A stretch of 64,000 nucleotides of DNA, taken from NCBI GenBank assembly GCA_032718475.1, contig JAUCBJ010007068.1, forward strand, positions 1 through 64,000, written 5' to 3'. Positions 11,301 to 26,300 of the stretch are shown in pieces. The stretch is from Nemertoderma westbladi. Taxonomy: Eukaryota > Xenacoelomorpha > Nemertodermatida > Nemertodermatidae. Each line of letters begins with the position of its first letter. Position 1 is the first letter of the stretch. The notes beneath the pieces are model-generated. The model searched no databases, was not told the origin of the DNA, and saw nothing but the letters and a program-made list of their open reading frames with translations. The position numbers and the translations under genes are program-made.

Positions 11301-14300
11301 ACCAGTACACTGGATCCGAGTCTTTATGGGGCCACTGCTCCATTTACCAGTACACTGACCCGAGTCTTTATGGGGCCACTGCTCCATTTACTAGTACACC
11401 GGATCCGAGTCTTTATGGGGCCACTGCTCCATTTACTAGTACACTGGACCCGAGTCTTTATGGGGCCACTGCTCCATTTACCAGTACACTGATCCGAGTC
11501 TTTATGGGGCCACTGCTCCATTTACCAGTACACTGGATCCGAGTCTTTATGGGGCCACTGCTCCATTTACCAGTACACTGGATCCGAGTCTTTATGGGGC
11601 CACTGCTCCATTTACCAGTACACTGATCCGAGTCTTTATGGGGCCACTGCTCCATTTACCAGTACACTGCTCCATTTACCAGTACACTGCTCCATTTACC
11701 AGTACACTGATCCGAGTCTTTATGGGGCCACTGCTCCATTTACCAGTACACTGGATCCGAGTCTTTATGGGGCCACTGCTCCATTTACCAGTACACTGAT
11801 CCGAGTCTTTATGGGGCCACTGCTCCATTTACCAGTACACTGGATCCGAGTCTTTATGGGGCCACTGCTCCATTTACCAGTACACTGGATCCGAGTCTTT
11901 ATGGGGCCACTGCTCCATTTACCAGTACACTGGATCCGAGTCTTTATGGGGCCACTGCTCCATTTACCAGTACACTGGATCCGAGTCTTTATGGGGCCAC
12001 TGCTCCATTTACCAATACACTGATCCGAGTCTTTATGGGACCACTGCTCCATTTACCAGTTCACTGGATCCGAGTCTTTATGGGGCCACTGCTCCATTTA
12101 CCAGTACACTGGATCCGAGTCTTTATGGGGCCACTGCTCCATTTACCAGTACACTGATCCGAGTCTTTATGGGGCCACTGCTCCATTTACCAGTACACTG
12201 ATCCGAGTCTTTATGGGGCCACTGCTCCATTTACCAGTACACTGGATCCGAGTCTTTATGGGGCCACTGCTCCATTTACCAGTACACTGGATCCGAGTCT
12301 TTATGGGGCCACTGCTCCATTTACCAGTACACTGGATCCGAGTCTTTATGGGGCCACTGCTCCATTTACCAGTACACTGATCCGAGTCTTTATGGGACCA
12401 CTGCTCCATTTACCAGTTCACTGGATCCGAGTCTTTATGGGGCCACTGCTCCATTTACCAGTACACTGGATCCGAGTCTTTATGGGGCCACTGCTCCATT
12501 TACCAGTACACTGATCCGAGTCTTTATGGGGCCACTGCTCCATTTACCAGTACACTGGATCCGAGTCTTTATGGGGCCACTGCTCCATTTACCAGTACAC
12601 TGATCCGAGTCTTTATGGGGCCACTGCTCCATTTACCAGTACACTGGATCCGAGTCTTTATGGGGCCACTGCTCCATTTACCAGTACACTGATCCGAGTC
12701 TTTATGGGGCCACTGCTCCATTTACCAGTACACTGGATCCGAGTCTTTATGGGGCCACTGCTCCATTTACTAGTACACTGGATCCGAGTCTTTATGGGGC
12801 CACTGCTCCATTTACCAGTACACTGATCCGAGTCTTTATGGGGCCACTGCTCCATTTACCAGTACACTGATCCATTTACCAGTACACTGGATCCGAGTCT
12901 TTATGGGGCCACTGCTCCATTTACCAGTACACTGATCCATTTACCAGTACCCTGGATCCGAGTCTTTATGGGGCCACTGCTCCATTTACCAGTACACTGA
13001 TCCGAGTCTTTATGGGGCCACTGCTCCATTTACCAGTACACTGGATCCGAGTCTTTATGGGGCCACTGCTCCATTTACCAGTACACTGATCCGAGTCTTT
13101 ATGGGGCCACTGCTCCATTTACCAGTACACTGATCCGAGTCTTTATGGGGCCACTGCTCCATTTACCAGTACACTGGATCCGAGTCTTTATGGGGCCACT
13201 GCTCCATTTACCAGTACACTGATCCGAGTCTTTATGGGGCCACTGCTCCATTTACCAGTACACTGATCCGAGTCTTTATGGGGCCACTGCTCCATTTACC
13301 AGTACACTGGATCCGAGTCTTTATGGGGCCACTGCTCCATTTACCAGTACACTGGATCCGAGTCTTTATGGGGCCACTGCTCCATTTACCAGTACACTGG
13401 ATCCGAGTCTTTATGGGGCCACTGCTCCATTTACCAGTACACTGGATCCGAGTCTTTATGGGGCCACTGCTCCATTTACCAGTACACTGGATCCGAGTCT
13501 TTATGGGGCCACTGCTCCATTTACCAGTACACTGATCCGAGTCTTTATGGGGCCACTGCTCCATTTACCAGTACACTGGATCCGAGTCTTTATGGGGCCA
13601 CTGCTCCATTTACCAGTACACTGGATCCGAGTCTTTATGGGGCCACTGCTCCATTTACCAGTACACTGGATCCGAGTCTTTATGGGGCCACTGCTCCATT
13701 TACCAGTACACTGGATCCGAGTCTTTATGGGGCCACTGCTCCATTTACCAGTACACTGATCCGAGTCTTTATGGGGCCACTGCTCCATTTACCAGTACAC
13801 TGGATCCGAGTCTTTATGGGGCCACTGCTCCATTTACCAGTACACTGATCCGAGTCTTTATGGGGCCACTGCTCCATTTACCAGTACACTGATCCGAGTC
13901 TTTATGGGGCCACTGCTCCATTTACCAGTACACTGGATCCGAGTCTTTATGGGGCCACTGCTCCATTTACCAGTACACTGGATCCGAGTCTTTATGGGGC
14001 CACTGCTCCATTTACCAGTACACTGGATCCGAGTCTTTATGGGGCCTCTGCTCCATTTACCAGTACACTGGATCCGAGTCTTTATGGGGCCACTGCTCCA
14101 TTTACCAGTACACTGGATCCGAGTCTTTATGGGGCCACTGCTCCATTTACCAGTACACTGGATCCGAGTCTTTATGGGGCCACTGCTCCATTTACCAGTA
14201 CACTGGATCCGAGTCTTTATGGGGCCACTGCTCCATTTACCAGTACACTGGATCCGAGTCTTTATGGGGCCACTGCTCCATTTACCAGTACACTGGATCC

Positions 14301-17300
14301 GAGTCTTTATGGGGCCACTGCTCCATTTACCAGTACACTGATCCGAGTCTTTATGGGGCCACTGCTCCATTTACCAGTACACTGGATCCGAGTCTTTATG
14401 GGGCCACTGCTCCATTTACCAGTACACTGATCCGAGTCTTTATGGGGCCACTGCTCCATTTACCAGTACACTGGATCCGAGTCTTTATGGGGCCACTGCT
14501 CCATTTACCAGTACACTGGATCCGAGTCTTTATGGGGCCACTGCTCCATTTACCAGTACACTGGATCCGAGTCTTTATGGGGCCACTGCTCCATTTACCA
14601 GTACACTGGATCCGAGTCTTTATGGGGCCACTGCTCCATTTACCAGTACACTGATCCGAGTCTTTATGGGGCCACTGCTCCATTTACCAGTACACTGGAT
14701 CCGAGTCTTTATGGGGCCACTGCTCCATTTACCAGTACACTGGATCCGAGTCTTTATGGGGCCACTGCTCCATTTACCAGTACACTGATCCGAGTCTTTA
14801 TGGGGCCACTGCTCCATTTACCAGTACACTGGATCCGAGTCTTTATGGGGCCACTGCTCCATTTACCAGTACACTGATCCGAGTCTTTATGGGGCCACTG
14901 CTCCATTTACCAGTACACTGGATCCGAGTCTTTATGGGGCCACTGCTCCATTTACCAGTACACTGGATCCGAGTCTTTATGGGGCCACTGCTCCATTTAC
15001 CAGTACACTGGATCCGAGTCTTTATGGGGCCACTGCTCCATTTACCAGTACACTGGATCCGAGTCTTTATGGGGCCACTGCTCCATTTACCAGTACACTG
15101 GATCCGAGTCTTTATGGGGCCACTGCTCCATTTACCAGTACACTGGATCCGAGTCTTTATGGGGCCACTGCTCCATTTACCAGTACACTGGATCCGAGTC
15201 TTTATGGGGCCACTGCTCCATTTACCAGTACACTGGATCCGAGTCTTTATGGGGCCACTGCTCCATTTACCAGTACACTGGATCCGAGTCTTTATGGGGC
15301 CACTGCTCCATTTACCAGTACACTGGATCCGAGTCTTTATGGGGCCACTGCTCCATTTACCAGTACACTGGATCCGAGTCTTTATGGGGCCACTGCTCCA
15401 TTTACCAGTACACTGGATCCGAGTCTTTATGGGGCCACTGCTCCATTTACCAGTACACTGGATCCGAGTCTTTATGGGGCCACTGCTCCATTTACCAGTA
15501 CACTGGATCCGAGTCTTTATGGGGCCACTGCTCCATTTACCAGTACACTGGATCCGAGTCTTTATGGGGCCACTGCTCCATTTACCAGTACACTGGATCC
15601 GAGTCTTTATGGGGCCACTGCTCCATTTACCAGTACACTGGATCCGAGTCTTTATGGGGCCACTGCTCCATTTACCAGTACACTGGATCCGAGTCTTTAT
15701 GGGGCCACTGCTCCATTTACCAGTACACTGGATCCGAGTCTTTATGGGGCCACTGCTCCATTTACCAGTACACTGGATCCGAGTCTTTATGGGGCCACTG
15801 CTCCATTTACCAGTACACTGGATCCGAGTCTTTATGGGGCCACTGCTCCATTTACCAGTACACTGGATCCGAGTCTTTATGGGGCCACTGCTCCATTTAC
15901 CAGTACACTGGATCCGAGTCTTTATGGGGCCACTGCTCCATTTACCAGTACACTGGATCCGAGTCTTTATGGGGCCACTGCTCCATTTACCAGTACACTG
16001 GATCCGAGTCTTTATGGGGCCACTGCTCCATTTACCAGTACACTGGATCCGAGTCTTTATGGGGCCACTGCTCCATTTACCAGTACACTGGATCCGAGTC
16101 TTTATGGGGCCACTGCTCCATTTACCAGTACACTGGATCCGAGTCTTTATGGGGCCACTGCTCCATTTACCAGTACACTGGATCCGAGTCTTTATGGGGC
16201 CACTGCTCCATTTACCAGTACACTGGATCCGAGTCTTTATGGGGCCACTGCTCCATTTACCAGTACACTGATCCGAGTCTTTATGGGGCCACTGCTCCAT
16301 TTACCAGTACACTGGATCCGAGTCTTTATGGGGCCACTGCTCCATTTACCAGTACACTGGATCCGAGTCTTTATGGGGCCACTGCTCCATTTACCAGTAC
16401 ACTGGATCCGAGTCTTTATGGGGCCACTGCTCCATTTACCAGTACACTGGATCCGAGTCTTTATGGGGCCACTGCTCCATTTACCAGTACACTGGATCCG
16501 AGTCTTTATGGGGCCACTGCTCCATTTACCAGTACACTGGATCCGAGTCTTTATGGGGCCACTGCTCCATTTACCAGTACACTGGATCCGAGTCTTTATG
16601 GGGCCACTGCTCCATTTACCAGTACACTGGATCCGAGTCTTTATGGGGCCACTGCTCCATTTACCAGTACACTGGATCCGAGTCTTTATGGGGCCACTGC
16701 TCCATTTACCAGTACACTGGATCCGAGTCTTTATGGGGCCACTGCTCCATTTACCAGTACACTGGATCCGAGTCTTTATGGGGCCACTGCTCCATTTACC
16801 AGTACACTGGATCCGAGTCTTTATGGGGCCACTGCTCCATTTACCAGTACACTGGATCCGAGTCTTTATGGGGCCACTGCTCCATTTACCAGTACACTGG
16901 ATCCGAGTCTTTATGGGGCCACTGCTCCATTTACCAGTACACTGGATCCGAGTCTTTATGGGGCCACTGCTCCATTTACCAGTACACTGGATCCGAGTCT
17001 TTATGGGGCCACTGCTCCATTTACCAGTACACTGGATCCGAGTCTTTATGGGGCCACTGCTCCATTTACCAGTACACTGGATCCGAGTCTTTATGGGGCC
17101 ACTGCTCCATTTACCAGTACACTGGATCCGAGTCTTTATGGGGCCACTGCTCCATTTACCAGTACACTGGATCCGAGTCTTTATGGGGCCACTGCTCCAT
17201 TTACCAGTACACTGGATCCGAGTCTTTATGGGGCCACTGCTCCATTTACCAGTACACTGGATCCGAGTCTTTATGGGGCCACTGCTCCATTTACCAGTAC

Positions 17301-20300
17301 ACTGGATCCGAGTCTTTATGGGGCCACTGCTCCATTTACCAGTACACTGGATCCGAGTCTTTATGGGGCCACTGCTCCATTTACCAGTACACTGGATCCG
17401 AGTCTTTATGGGGCCACTGCTCCATTTACCAGTACACTGGATCCGAGTCTTTATGGGGCCACTGCTCCATTTACCAGTACACTGGATCCGAGTCTTTATG
17501 GGGCCACTGCTCCATTTACCAGTACACTGGATCCGAGTCTTTATGGGGCCACTGCTCCATTTACCAGTACACTGGATCCGAGTCTTTATGGGGCCACTGC
17601 TCCATTTACCAGTACACTGGATCCGAGTCTTTATGGGGCCACTGCTCCATTTACCAGTACACTGGATCCGAGTCTTTATGGGGCCACTGCTCCATTTACC
17701 AGTACACTGATCCGAGTCTTTATGGGGCCACTGCTCCATTTACCAGTACACTGGATCCGAGTCTTTATGGGGCCACTGCTCCATTTACCAGTACACTGGA
17801 TCCGAGTCTTTATGGGGCCACTGCTCCATTTACCAGTACACTGGATCCGAGTCTTTATGGGGCCACTGCTCCATTTACCAGTACACTGGATCCGAGTCTT
17901 TATGGGGCCACTGCTCCATTTACCAGTACACTGGATCCGAGTCTTTATGGGGCCACTGCTCCATTTACCAGTACACTGGATCCGAGTCTTTATGGGGCCA
18001 CTGCTCCATTTACCAGTACACTGGATCCGAGTCTTTATGGGGCCACTGCTCCATTTACCAGTACACTGGATCCGAGTCTTTATGGGGCCACTGCTCCATT
18101 TACCAGTACACTGGATCCGAGTCTTTATGGGGCCACTGCTCCATTTACCAGTACACTGATCCGAGTCTTTATGGGGCCACTGCTCCATTTACCAGTACAC
18201 TGGATCCGAGTCTTTATGGGGCCACTGCTCCATTTACCAGTACACTGGATCCGAGTCTTTATGGGGCCACTGCTCCATTTACCAGTACACTGGATCCGAG
18301 TCTTTATGGGGCCACTGCTCCATTTACCAGTACACTGATCCGAGTCTTTATGGGGCCACTGCTCCATTTACCAGTACACTGGATCCGAGTCTTTATGGGG
18401 CCACTGCTCCATTTACCAGTACACTGGATCCGAGTCTTTATGGGGCCACTGCTCCATTTACCAGTACACTGATCCGAGTCTTTATGGGGCCACTGCTCCA
18501 TTTACCAGTACACTGGATCCGAGTCTTTATGGGGCCACTGCTCCATTTACCAGTACACTGGATCCGAGTCTTTATGGGGCCACTGCTCCATTTACCAGTA
18601 CACTGATCCGAGTCTTTATGGGGCCACTGCTCCATTTACCAGTACACTGGATCCGAGTCTTTATGGGGCCACTGCTCCATTTACCAGTACACTGGATCCG
18701 AGTCTTTATGGGGCCACTGCTCCATTTACCAGTACACTGGATCCGAGTCTTTATGGGGCCACTGCTCCATTTACCAGTACACTGGATCCGAGTCTTTATG
18801 GGGCCACTGCTCCATTTACCAGTACACTGGATCCGAGTCTTTATGGGGCCACTGCTCCATTTACCAGTACACTGGATCCGAGTCTTTATGGGGCCACTGC
18901 TCCATTTACCAGTACACTGGATCCGAGTCTTTATGGGGCCACTGCTCCATTTACCAGTACACTGGATCCGAGTCTTTATGGGGCCACTGCTCCATTTACC
19001 AGTACACTGGATCCGAGTCTTTATGGGGCCACTGCTCCATTTACCAGTACACTGGATCCGAGTCTTTATGGGGCCACTGCTCCATTTACCAGTACACTGG
19101 ATCCGAGTCTTTATGGGGCCACTGCTCCATTTACCAGTACACTGGATCCGAGTCTTTATGGGGCCACTGCTCCATTTACCAGTACACTGGATCCGAGTCT
19201 TTATGGGGCCACTGCTCCATTTACCAGTACACTGGATCCGAGTCTTTATGGGGCCACTGCTCCATTTACCAGTACACTGGATCCGAGTCTTTATGGGGCC
19301 ACTGCTCCATTTACCAGTACACTGGATCCGAGTCTTTATGGGGCCACTGCTCCATTTACCAGTACACTGGATCCGAGTCTTTATGGGGCCACTGCTCCAT
19401 TTACCAGTACACTGGATCCGAGTCTTTATGGGGCCACTGCTCCATTTACCAGTACACTGGATCCGAGTCTTTATGGGGCCACTGCTCCATTTACCAGTAC
19501 ACTGGATCCGAGTCTTTATGGGGCCACTGCTCCATTTACCAGTACACTGGATCCGAGTCTTTATGGGGCCACTGCTCCATTTACCAGTACACTGATCCGA
19601 GTCTTTATGGGGCCACTGCTCCATTTACCAGTACACTGGATCCGAGTCTTTATGGGGCCACTGCTCCATTTACCAGTTCACTGATCCGAGTCTTTATGGG
19701 GCCACTGCTCCATTTACCAGTACACTGGATCCGAGTCTTTATGGGGCCACTGCTCCATTTACCAGTACACTGATCCGAGTCTTTATGGGGCCCCTGCTCC
19801 ATTTACCAGTACACTGGATCCGAGTCTTTATGGGGCCACTGCTCCATTTACCAGTTCACTGATCCGAGTCTTTATGGGGCCACTGCTCCATTTACCAGTA
19901 CACTGGATCCGAGTCTTTATGGGGCCACTGCTCCATTTACCAGTACACTGATCCGAGTCTTTATGGGGCCCCTGCTCCATTTACCAGTACACTGGATCCG
20001 AGTCTTTATGGGGCCACTGCTCCATTTACCAGTACACTGGATCCGAGTCTTTATGGGGCCACTGCTCCATTTACCAGTACACTGGATCCGAGTCTTTATG
20101 GGGCCACTGCTCCATTTACCAGTACACTGATCCGAGTCTTTATGGGGCCCCTGCTCCATTTACCAGTACACTGGATCCGAGTCTTTATGGGGCCACTGCT
20201 CCATTTACCAGTACACTGGATCCGAGTCTTTATGGGGCCACTGCTCCATTTACCAGTACACTGGATCCGAGTCTTTATGGGGCCACTGCTCCATTTACCA

Positions 20301-23300
20301 GTTCACTGGTCCGAGTCTTTATGGAGCCACTGCTCCATTTACCAGTACACTGATCCATTTACCAGTATACTGATCCGAGTCTTTATGGGGCCACTGCTCC
20401 ATTTACCAGTACACTGGATCCGAGTCTTTATGGGGCCACTGCTCCATTTACCAGTACACTGACCCGAGTCTTTATGGGGCCACTGCTCCATTTACCAGTA
20501 CACTGATCCGAGTCTTTATGGGGCCACTGCTCCATTTACCAGTACACTGATCCGAGTCTTTATGGGGCCACTGCTCCATTTACCAGTTCACTGATCCGAG
20601 TCTTTATGGGGCCACTGCTCCATTTACCAGTACACTGGATCCGAGTCTTTATGGGGCCACTGCTCCATTTACCAGTACACTGGATCCGAGTCTTTATGGG
20701 GCCACTGCTCCATTTACTAGTACACTGGATCCGAGTCTTTATGGGGCCACTGCTCCATTTACTAGTACACTGGATCCGAGTCTTTATGGGACCACTGCTC
20801 CATTTACTAGTACACTGGATCCGAGTCTTTATGGGGCCACTGCTCCATTTACCAGTACACGGATCCGAGTCTTTATGGGACCACTGCTCCATTTACCAGT
20901 ACACTGGATCCGAGTCTTTATGGGACCACTGCTCCATTTACTAGTACACTGGATCCGAGTCTTTATGGGGCCACTGCTCCATTTACCAGTACACTGGATC
21001 CGAGTCTTTATGGGGCCACTGCTCCATTTACCAGTACACTGGATCCGAGTCTTTATGGGGCCACTGCTCCATTTACCAGTACACTGGATCCGAGTCTTTA
21101 TGGGGCCACTGCTCCATTTACCAGTACACTGATCCGAGTCTTTATGGGGCCACTGCTCCATTTACCAGTACACTGGATCCGAGTCTTTATGGGGCCACTG
21201 CTCCATTTACCAGTTCACTGATCCGAGTCTTTATGGGGCCACTGCTCCATTTACCAGTACACTGGATCCGAGTCTTTATGGGGCCACTGCTCCATTTACC
21301 AGTACACTGATCCGAGTCTTTATGGGGCCCCTGCTCCATTTACCAGTACACTGGATCCGAGTCTTTATGGGGCCACTGCTCCATTTACCAGTTCACTGAT
21401 CCGAGTCTTTATGGGGCCACTGCTCCATTTACCAGTACACTGGATCCGAGTCTTTATGGGGCCACTGCTCCATTTACCAGTACACTGATCCGAGTCTTTA
21501 TGGGGCCCCTGCTCCATTTACCAGTACACTGGATCCGAGTCTTTATGGGGCCACTGCTCCATTTACCAGTACACTGGATCCGAGTCTTTATGGGGCCACT
21601 GCTCCATTTACCAGTACACTGGATCCGAGTCTTTATGGGGCCACTGCTCCATTTACCAGTACACTGATCCGAGTCTTTATGGGGCCCCTGCTCCATTTAC
21701 CAGTACACTGGATCCGAGTCTTTATGGGGCCACTGCTCCATTTACCAGTACACTGGATCCGAGTCTTTATGGGGCCACTGCTCCATTTACCAGTACACTG
21801 GATCCGAGTCTTTATGGGGCCACTGCTCCATTTACCAGTTCACTGGTCCGAGTCTTTATGGAGCCACTGCTCCATTTACCAGTACACTGATCCATTTACC
21901 AGTATACTGATCCGAGTCTTTATGGGGCCACTGCTCCATTTACCAGTACACTGGATCCGAGTCTTTATGGGGCCACTGCTCCATTTACCAGTACACTGAC
22001 CCGAGTCTTTATGGGGCCACTGCTCCATTTACCAGTACACTGATCCGAGTCTTTATGGGGCCACTGCTCCATTTACCAGTACACTGATCCGAGTCTTTAT
22101 GGGGCCACTGCTCCATTTACCAGTTCACTGATCCGAGTCTTTATGGGGCCACTGCTCCATTTACCAGTACACTGGATCCGAGTCTTTATGGGGCCACTGC
22201 TCCATTTACCAGTACACTGGATCCGAGTCTTTATGGGGCCACTGCTCCATTTACTAGTACACTGGATCCGAGTCTTTATGGGGCCACTGCTCCATTTACT
22301 AGTACACTGGATCCGAGTCTTTATGGGACCACTGCTCCATTTACTAGTACACTGGATCCGAGTCTTTATGGGGCCACTGCTCCATTTACCAGTACACGGA
22401 TCCGAGTCTTTATGGGACCACTGCTCCATTTACCAGTACACTGGATCCGAGTCTTTATGGGACCACTGCTCCATTTACTAGTACACTGGATCCGAGTCTT
22501 TATGGGGCCACTGCTCCATTTACTAGTACACTGGATCCGAGTCTTTATGGGGCCACTGCTCCATTTACCAGTACACGGATCCGAGTCTTTATGGGACCAC
22601 TGCTCCATTTACCAGTACACTGGATCCGAGTCTTTATGGGGCCACTGCTCCATTTACCAGTACACTGATCCGAGTCTTTATGGGGCCACTGCTCCATTTA
22701 CCAATACGAGTCATTATGGGGCCACTGCTCCATTTACCAGTACACTGGATCCGAGTCTTTATGGGGCCACTGCTCCATTTACCAGTACACTGGATCCGAG
22801 TCTTTATGGGGCCACTGCTCCATTTACCAATACGAGTCATTATGGGGCCACTGCTCCATTTACCAGTACACTGGATCCGAGTCTTTATGGGGCCACTGCT
22901 CCATTTACCAGTACACTGGATCCGAGTCTTTATGGGGCCACTGCTCCATTTACCAGTACACTGGATCCGAGTCTTTATGGGGCCACTGCTCCATTTACCA
23001 ATACGAGTCATTATGGGGCCACTGCTCCATTTACCAGTACACTGGATCCGAGTCTTTATGGGGCCACTGCTCCATTTACCAGTACACTGGATCCGAGTCT
23101 TTATGGGGCCACTGCTCCATTTACCAGTACACTGGATCCGAGTCTTTATGGGGCCACTGCTCCATTTACCAATACGAGTCATTATGGGGCCACTGCTCCA
23201 TTTACCAGTACACTGGATCCGAGTCTTTATGGGGCCACTGCTCCATTTACCAGTTCACTGATCCGAGTCTTTATGGGGCCACTGCTCCATTTACCAGTAC

Positions 23301-26300
23301 ACTGATCCGAGTCTTTATGGGGCCACTGCTCCATTTACCAGTACACTGGATCCGAGTCTTTATGGGGCCACTGCTCCATTTACCAGTACACTGGATCCGA
23401 GTCTTTATGGGGCCACTGCTCCATTTACCAGTACACTGATTCGAGTCTTTATGGGGCCACTGCTCCATTTACCAGTACACTGGATCCGAGTCTTTATGGG
23501 GCCACTGCTCCATTTACCAGTACACTGGATCCGAGTCTTTATGGGGCCACTGCTCCATTTACCAGTACACTGGATCCGAGTCTTTATGGGGCCACTGCTC
23601 CATTTACCAGTACACTGATCCGAGTCTTTATGGGGCCACTGCTCCATTTACCAGTACACTGGATCCGAGTCTTTATGGGGCCACTGCTCCATTTACCAGT
23701 ACACTGGATCCGAGTCTTTATGGGACCACTGCTCCATTTACCAATACGAGTCATTATGGGGCCACTGCTCCATTTACCAGTACACTGGATCCGAGTCTTT
23801 ATGGGGCCACTGCTCCATTTACCAATACGAGTCATTATGGGGCCACTGCTCCATTTACCAGTACACTGGATCCGAGTCTTTATGGGGCCACTGCTCCATT
23901 TACCAGTACACTGGATCCGAGTCTTTATGGGGCCACTGCTCCATTTACCAGTACACTGGATCCGAGTCTTTATGGGGCCACTGCTCCATTTACCAATACG
24001 AGTCATTATGGGGCCACTGCTCCATTTACCAGTACACTGGATCCGAGTCTTTATGGGGCCACTGCTCCATTTACCAATACGAGTCATTATGGGGCCACTG
24101 CTCCATTTACCAGTACACTGGATCCGAGTCTTTATGGGGCACTGCTCCATTTACCAGTACACTGGATCCGAGTCTTTATGGGGCCACTGCTCCATTTACC
24201 AGTACACTGGATCCGAGTCTTTATGGGGCCACTGCTCCATTTACCAATACGAGTCATTATGGGGCCACTGCTCCATTTACCAGTACACTGATCAGAGTCT
24301 TTATGGGGCCACTGCTCCATTTACCAGTACACTGATCCGAGTCTGTATGGGGCCACTGCTCCATTTACCAGTACACTGGATCCGAGTCTTTATGGGGCCA
24401 CTGCTCCATTTACCAGTACACTGATCCGAGTCTTTATGGGGCCACTGCTCCATTTACCAGTATACTGGATCCGAGTCTTTATGGGGCCACTGCTCCATTT
24501 ACCAGTACACTGGATCCGAGTCTTTATAGGGCCACTGCTCCATTTACCAGTACACTGGATCCGAGTCTTTATGGGGCCACTGCTCCATTTACCAGTACAC
24601 TGGATCCGAGTCTTTATGGGGCCACTGCTCCATTTACCAGTACACTGATCCGAGTCTTTATGGGGCCACTGCTCCATTTACCAGTACACTGGATCCGAGT
24701 CTTTATGGGGCCACTGCTCCATTTACCAGTACACTGGATCCGAGTCTTTATGGGGCCACTGCTCCATTTACCAGTACACTGGATCCGAGTCTTTATGGGG
24801 CCACTGCTCCATTTACCAGTACACTGATCCGAGTCTTTATGGGGCCACTGCTCCATTTACCAGTACACTGGATCCGAGTCTTTATGGGGCCACTGCTCCA
24901 TTTACCAGTACACTGGATCCGAGTCTTTATGGGGCCACTGCTCCATTTACCAGTACACTGATCCGAGTCTTTATGGGGCCACTGCTCCATTTACCAGTAC
25001 ACTGATCCGAGTCTTTATGGGGCCACTGCTCCATTTACCAGTACACTGGATCCGAGTCTTTATGGGGCCACTGCTCCATTTACCAGTACACTGGATCCGA
25101 GTCTTTATGGGGCCACTGCTCCATTTACCAGTACACTGATTCGAGTCTTTATGGGGCCACTGCTCCATTTACCAGTACACTGGATCCGAGTCTTTATGGG
25201 GCCACTGCTCCATTTACCAGTACACTGGATCCGAGTCTTTATGGGGCCACTGCTCCATTTACCAGTACACTGGATCCGAGTCTTTATGGGGCCACTGCTC
25301 CATTTACCAGTACACTGATCCGAGTCTTTATGGGGCCACTGCTCCATTTACCAGTACACTGGATCCGAGTCTTTATGGGACCACTGCTCCATTTACCAAT
25401 ACGAGTCATTATGGGGCCACTGCTCCATTTACCAGTACACTGGATCCGAGTCTTTATGGGGCCACTGCTCCATTTACCAATACGAGTCATTATGGGGCCA
25501 CTGCTCCATTTACCAGTACACTGGATCCGAGTCTTTATGGGGCCACTGCTCCATTTACCAGTACACTGGATCCGAGTCTTTATGGGGCCACTGCTCCATT
25601 TACCAGTACACTGGATCCGAGTCTTTATGGGGCCACTGCTCCATTTACCAATACGAGTCATTATGGGGCCACTGCTCCATTTACCAGTACACTGGATCCG
25701 AGTCTTTATGGGGCCACTGCTCCATTTACCAATACGAGTCATTATGGGGCCACTGCTCCATTTACCAGTACACTGGATCCGAGTCTTTATGGGGCCACTG
25801 CTCCATTTACCAGTACACTGGATCCGAGTCTTTATGGGGCCACTGCTCCATTTACCAGTACACTGGATCCGAGTCTTTATGGGGCCACTGCTCCATTTAC
25901 CAATACGAGTCATTATGGGGCCACTGCTCCATTTACCAGTACACTGATCAGAGTCTTTATGGGGCCACTGCTCCATTTACCAGTACACTGATCCGAGTCT
26001 GTATGGGGCCACTGCTCCATTTACCAGTACACTGGATCCGAGTCTTTATGGGGCCACTGCTCCATTTACCAGTACACTGATCCGAGTCTTTATGGGGCCA
26101 CTGCTCCATTTACCAGTATACTGGATCCGAGTCTTTATGGGGCCACTGCTCCATTTACCAGTACACTGGATCCGAGTCTTTATGGGGCCACTGCTCCATT
26201 TACCAGTACACTGGATCCGAGTCTTTATGGGGCCACTGCTCCATTTACCAGTACACTGGATCCGAGTCTTTATGGGGCCACTGCTCCATTTACCAGTACA

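Noticed and set aside
14843-17739. Long ORFs on both strands (up to 500 codons) of 15-residue repeats
   Set aside because: They arise because the 45-bp unit is a multiple of three and lacks stops in two frames. They are interrupted wherever a 44-bp unit occurs, exist on both strands, and the array is intronic.
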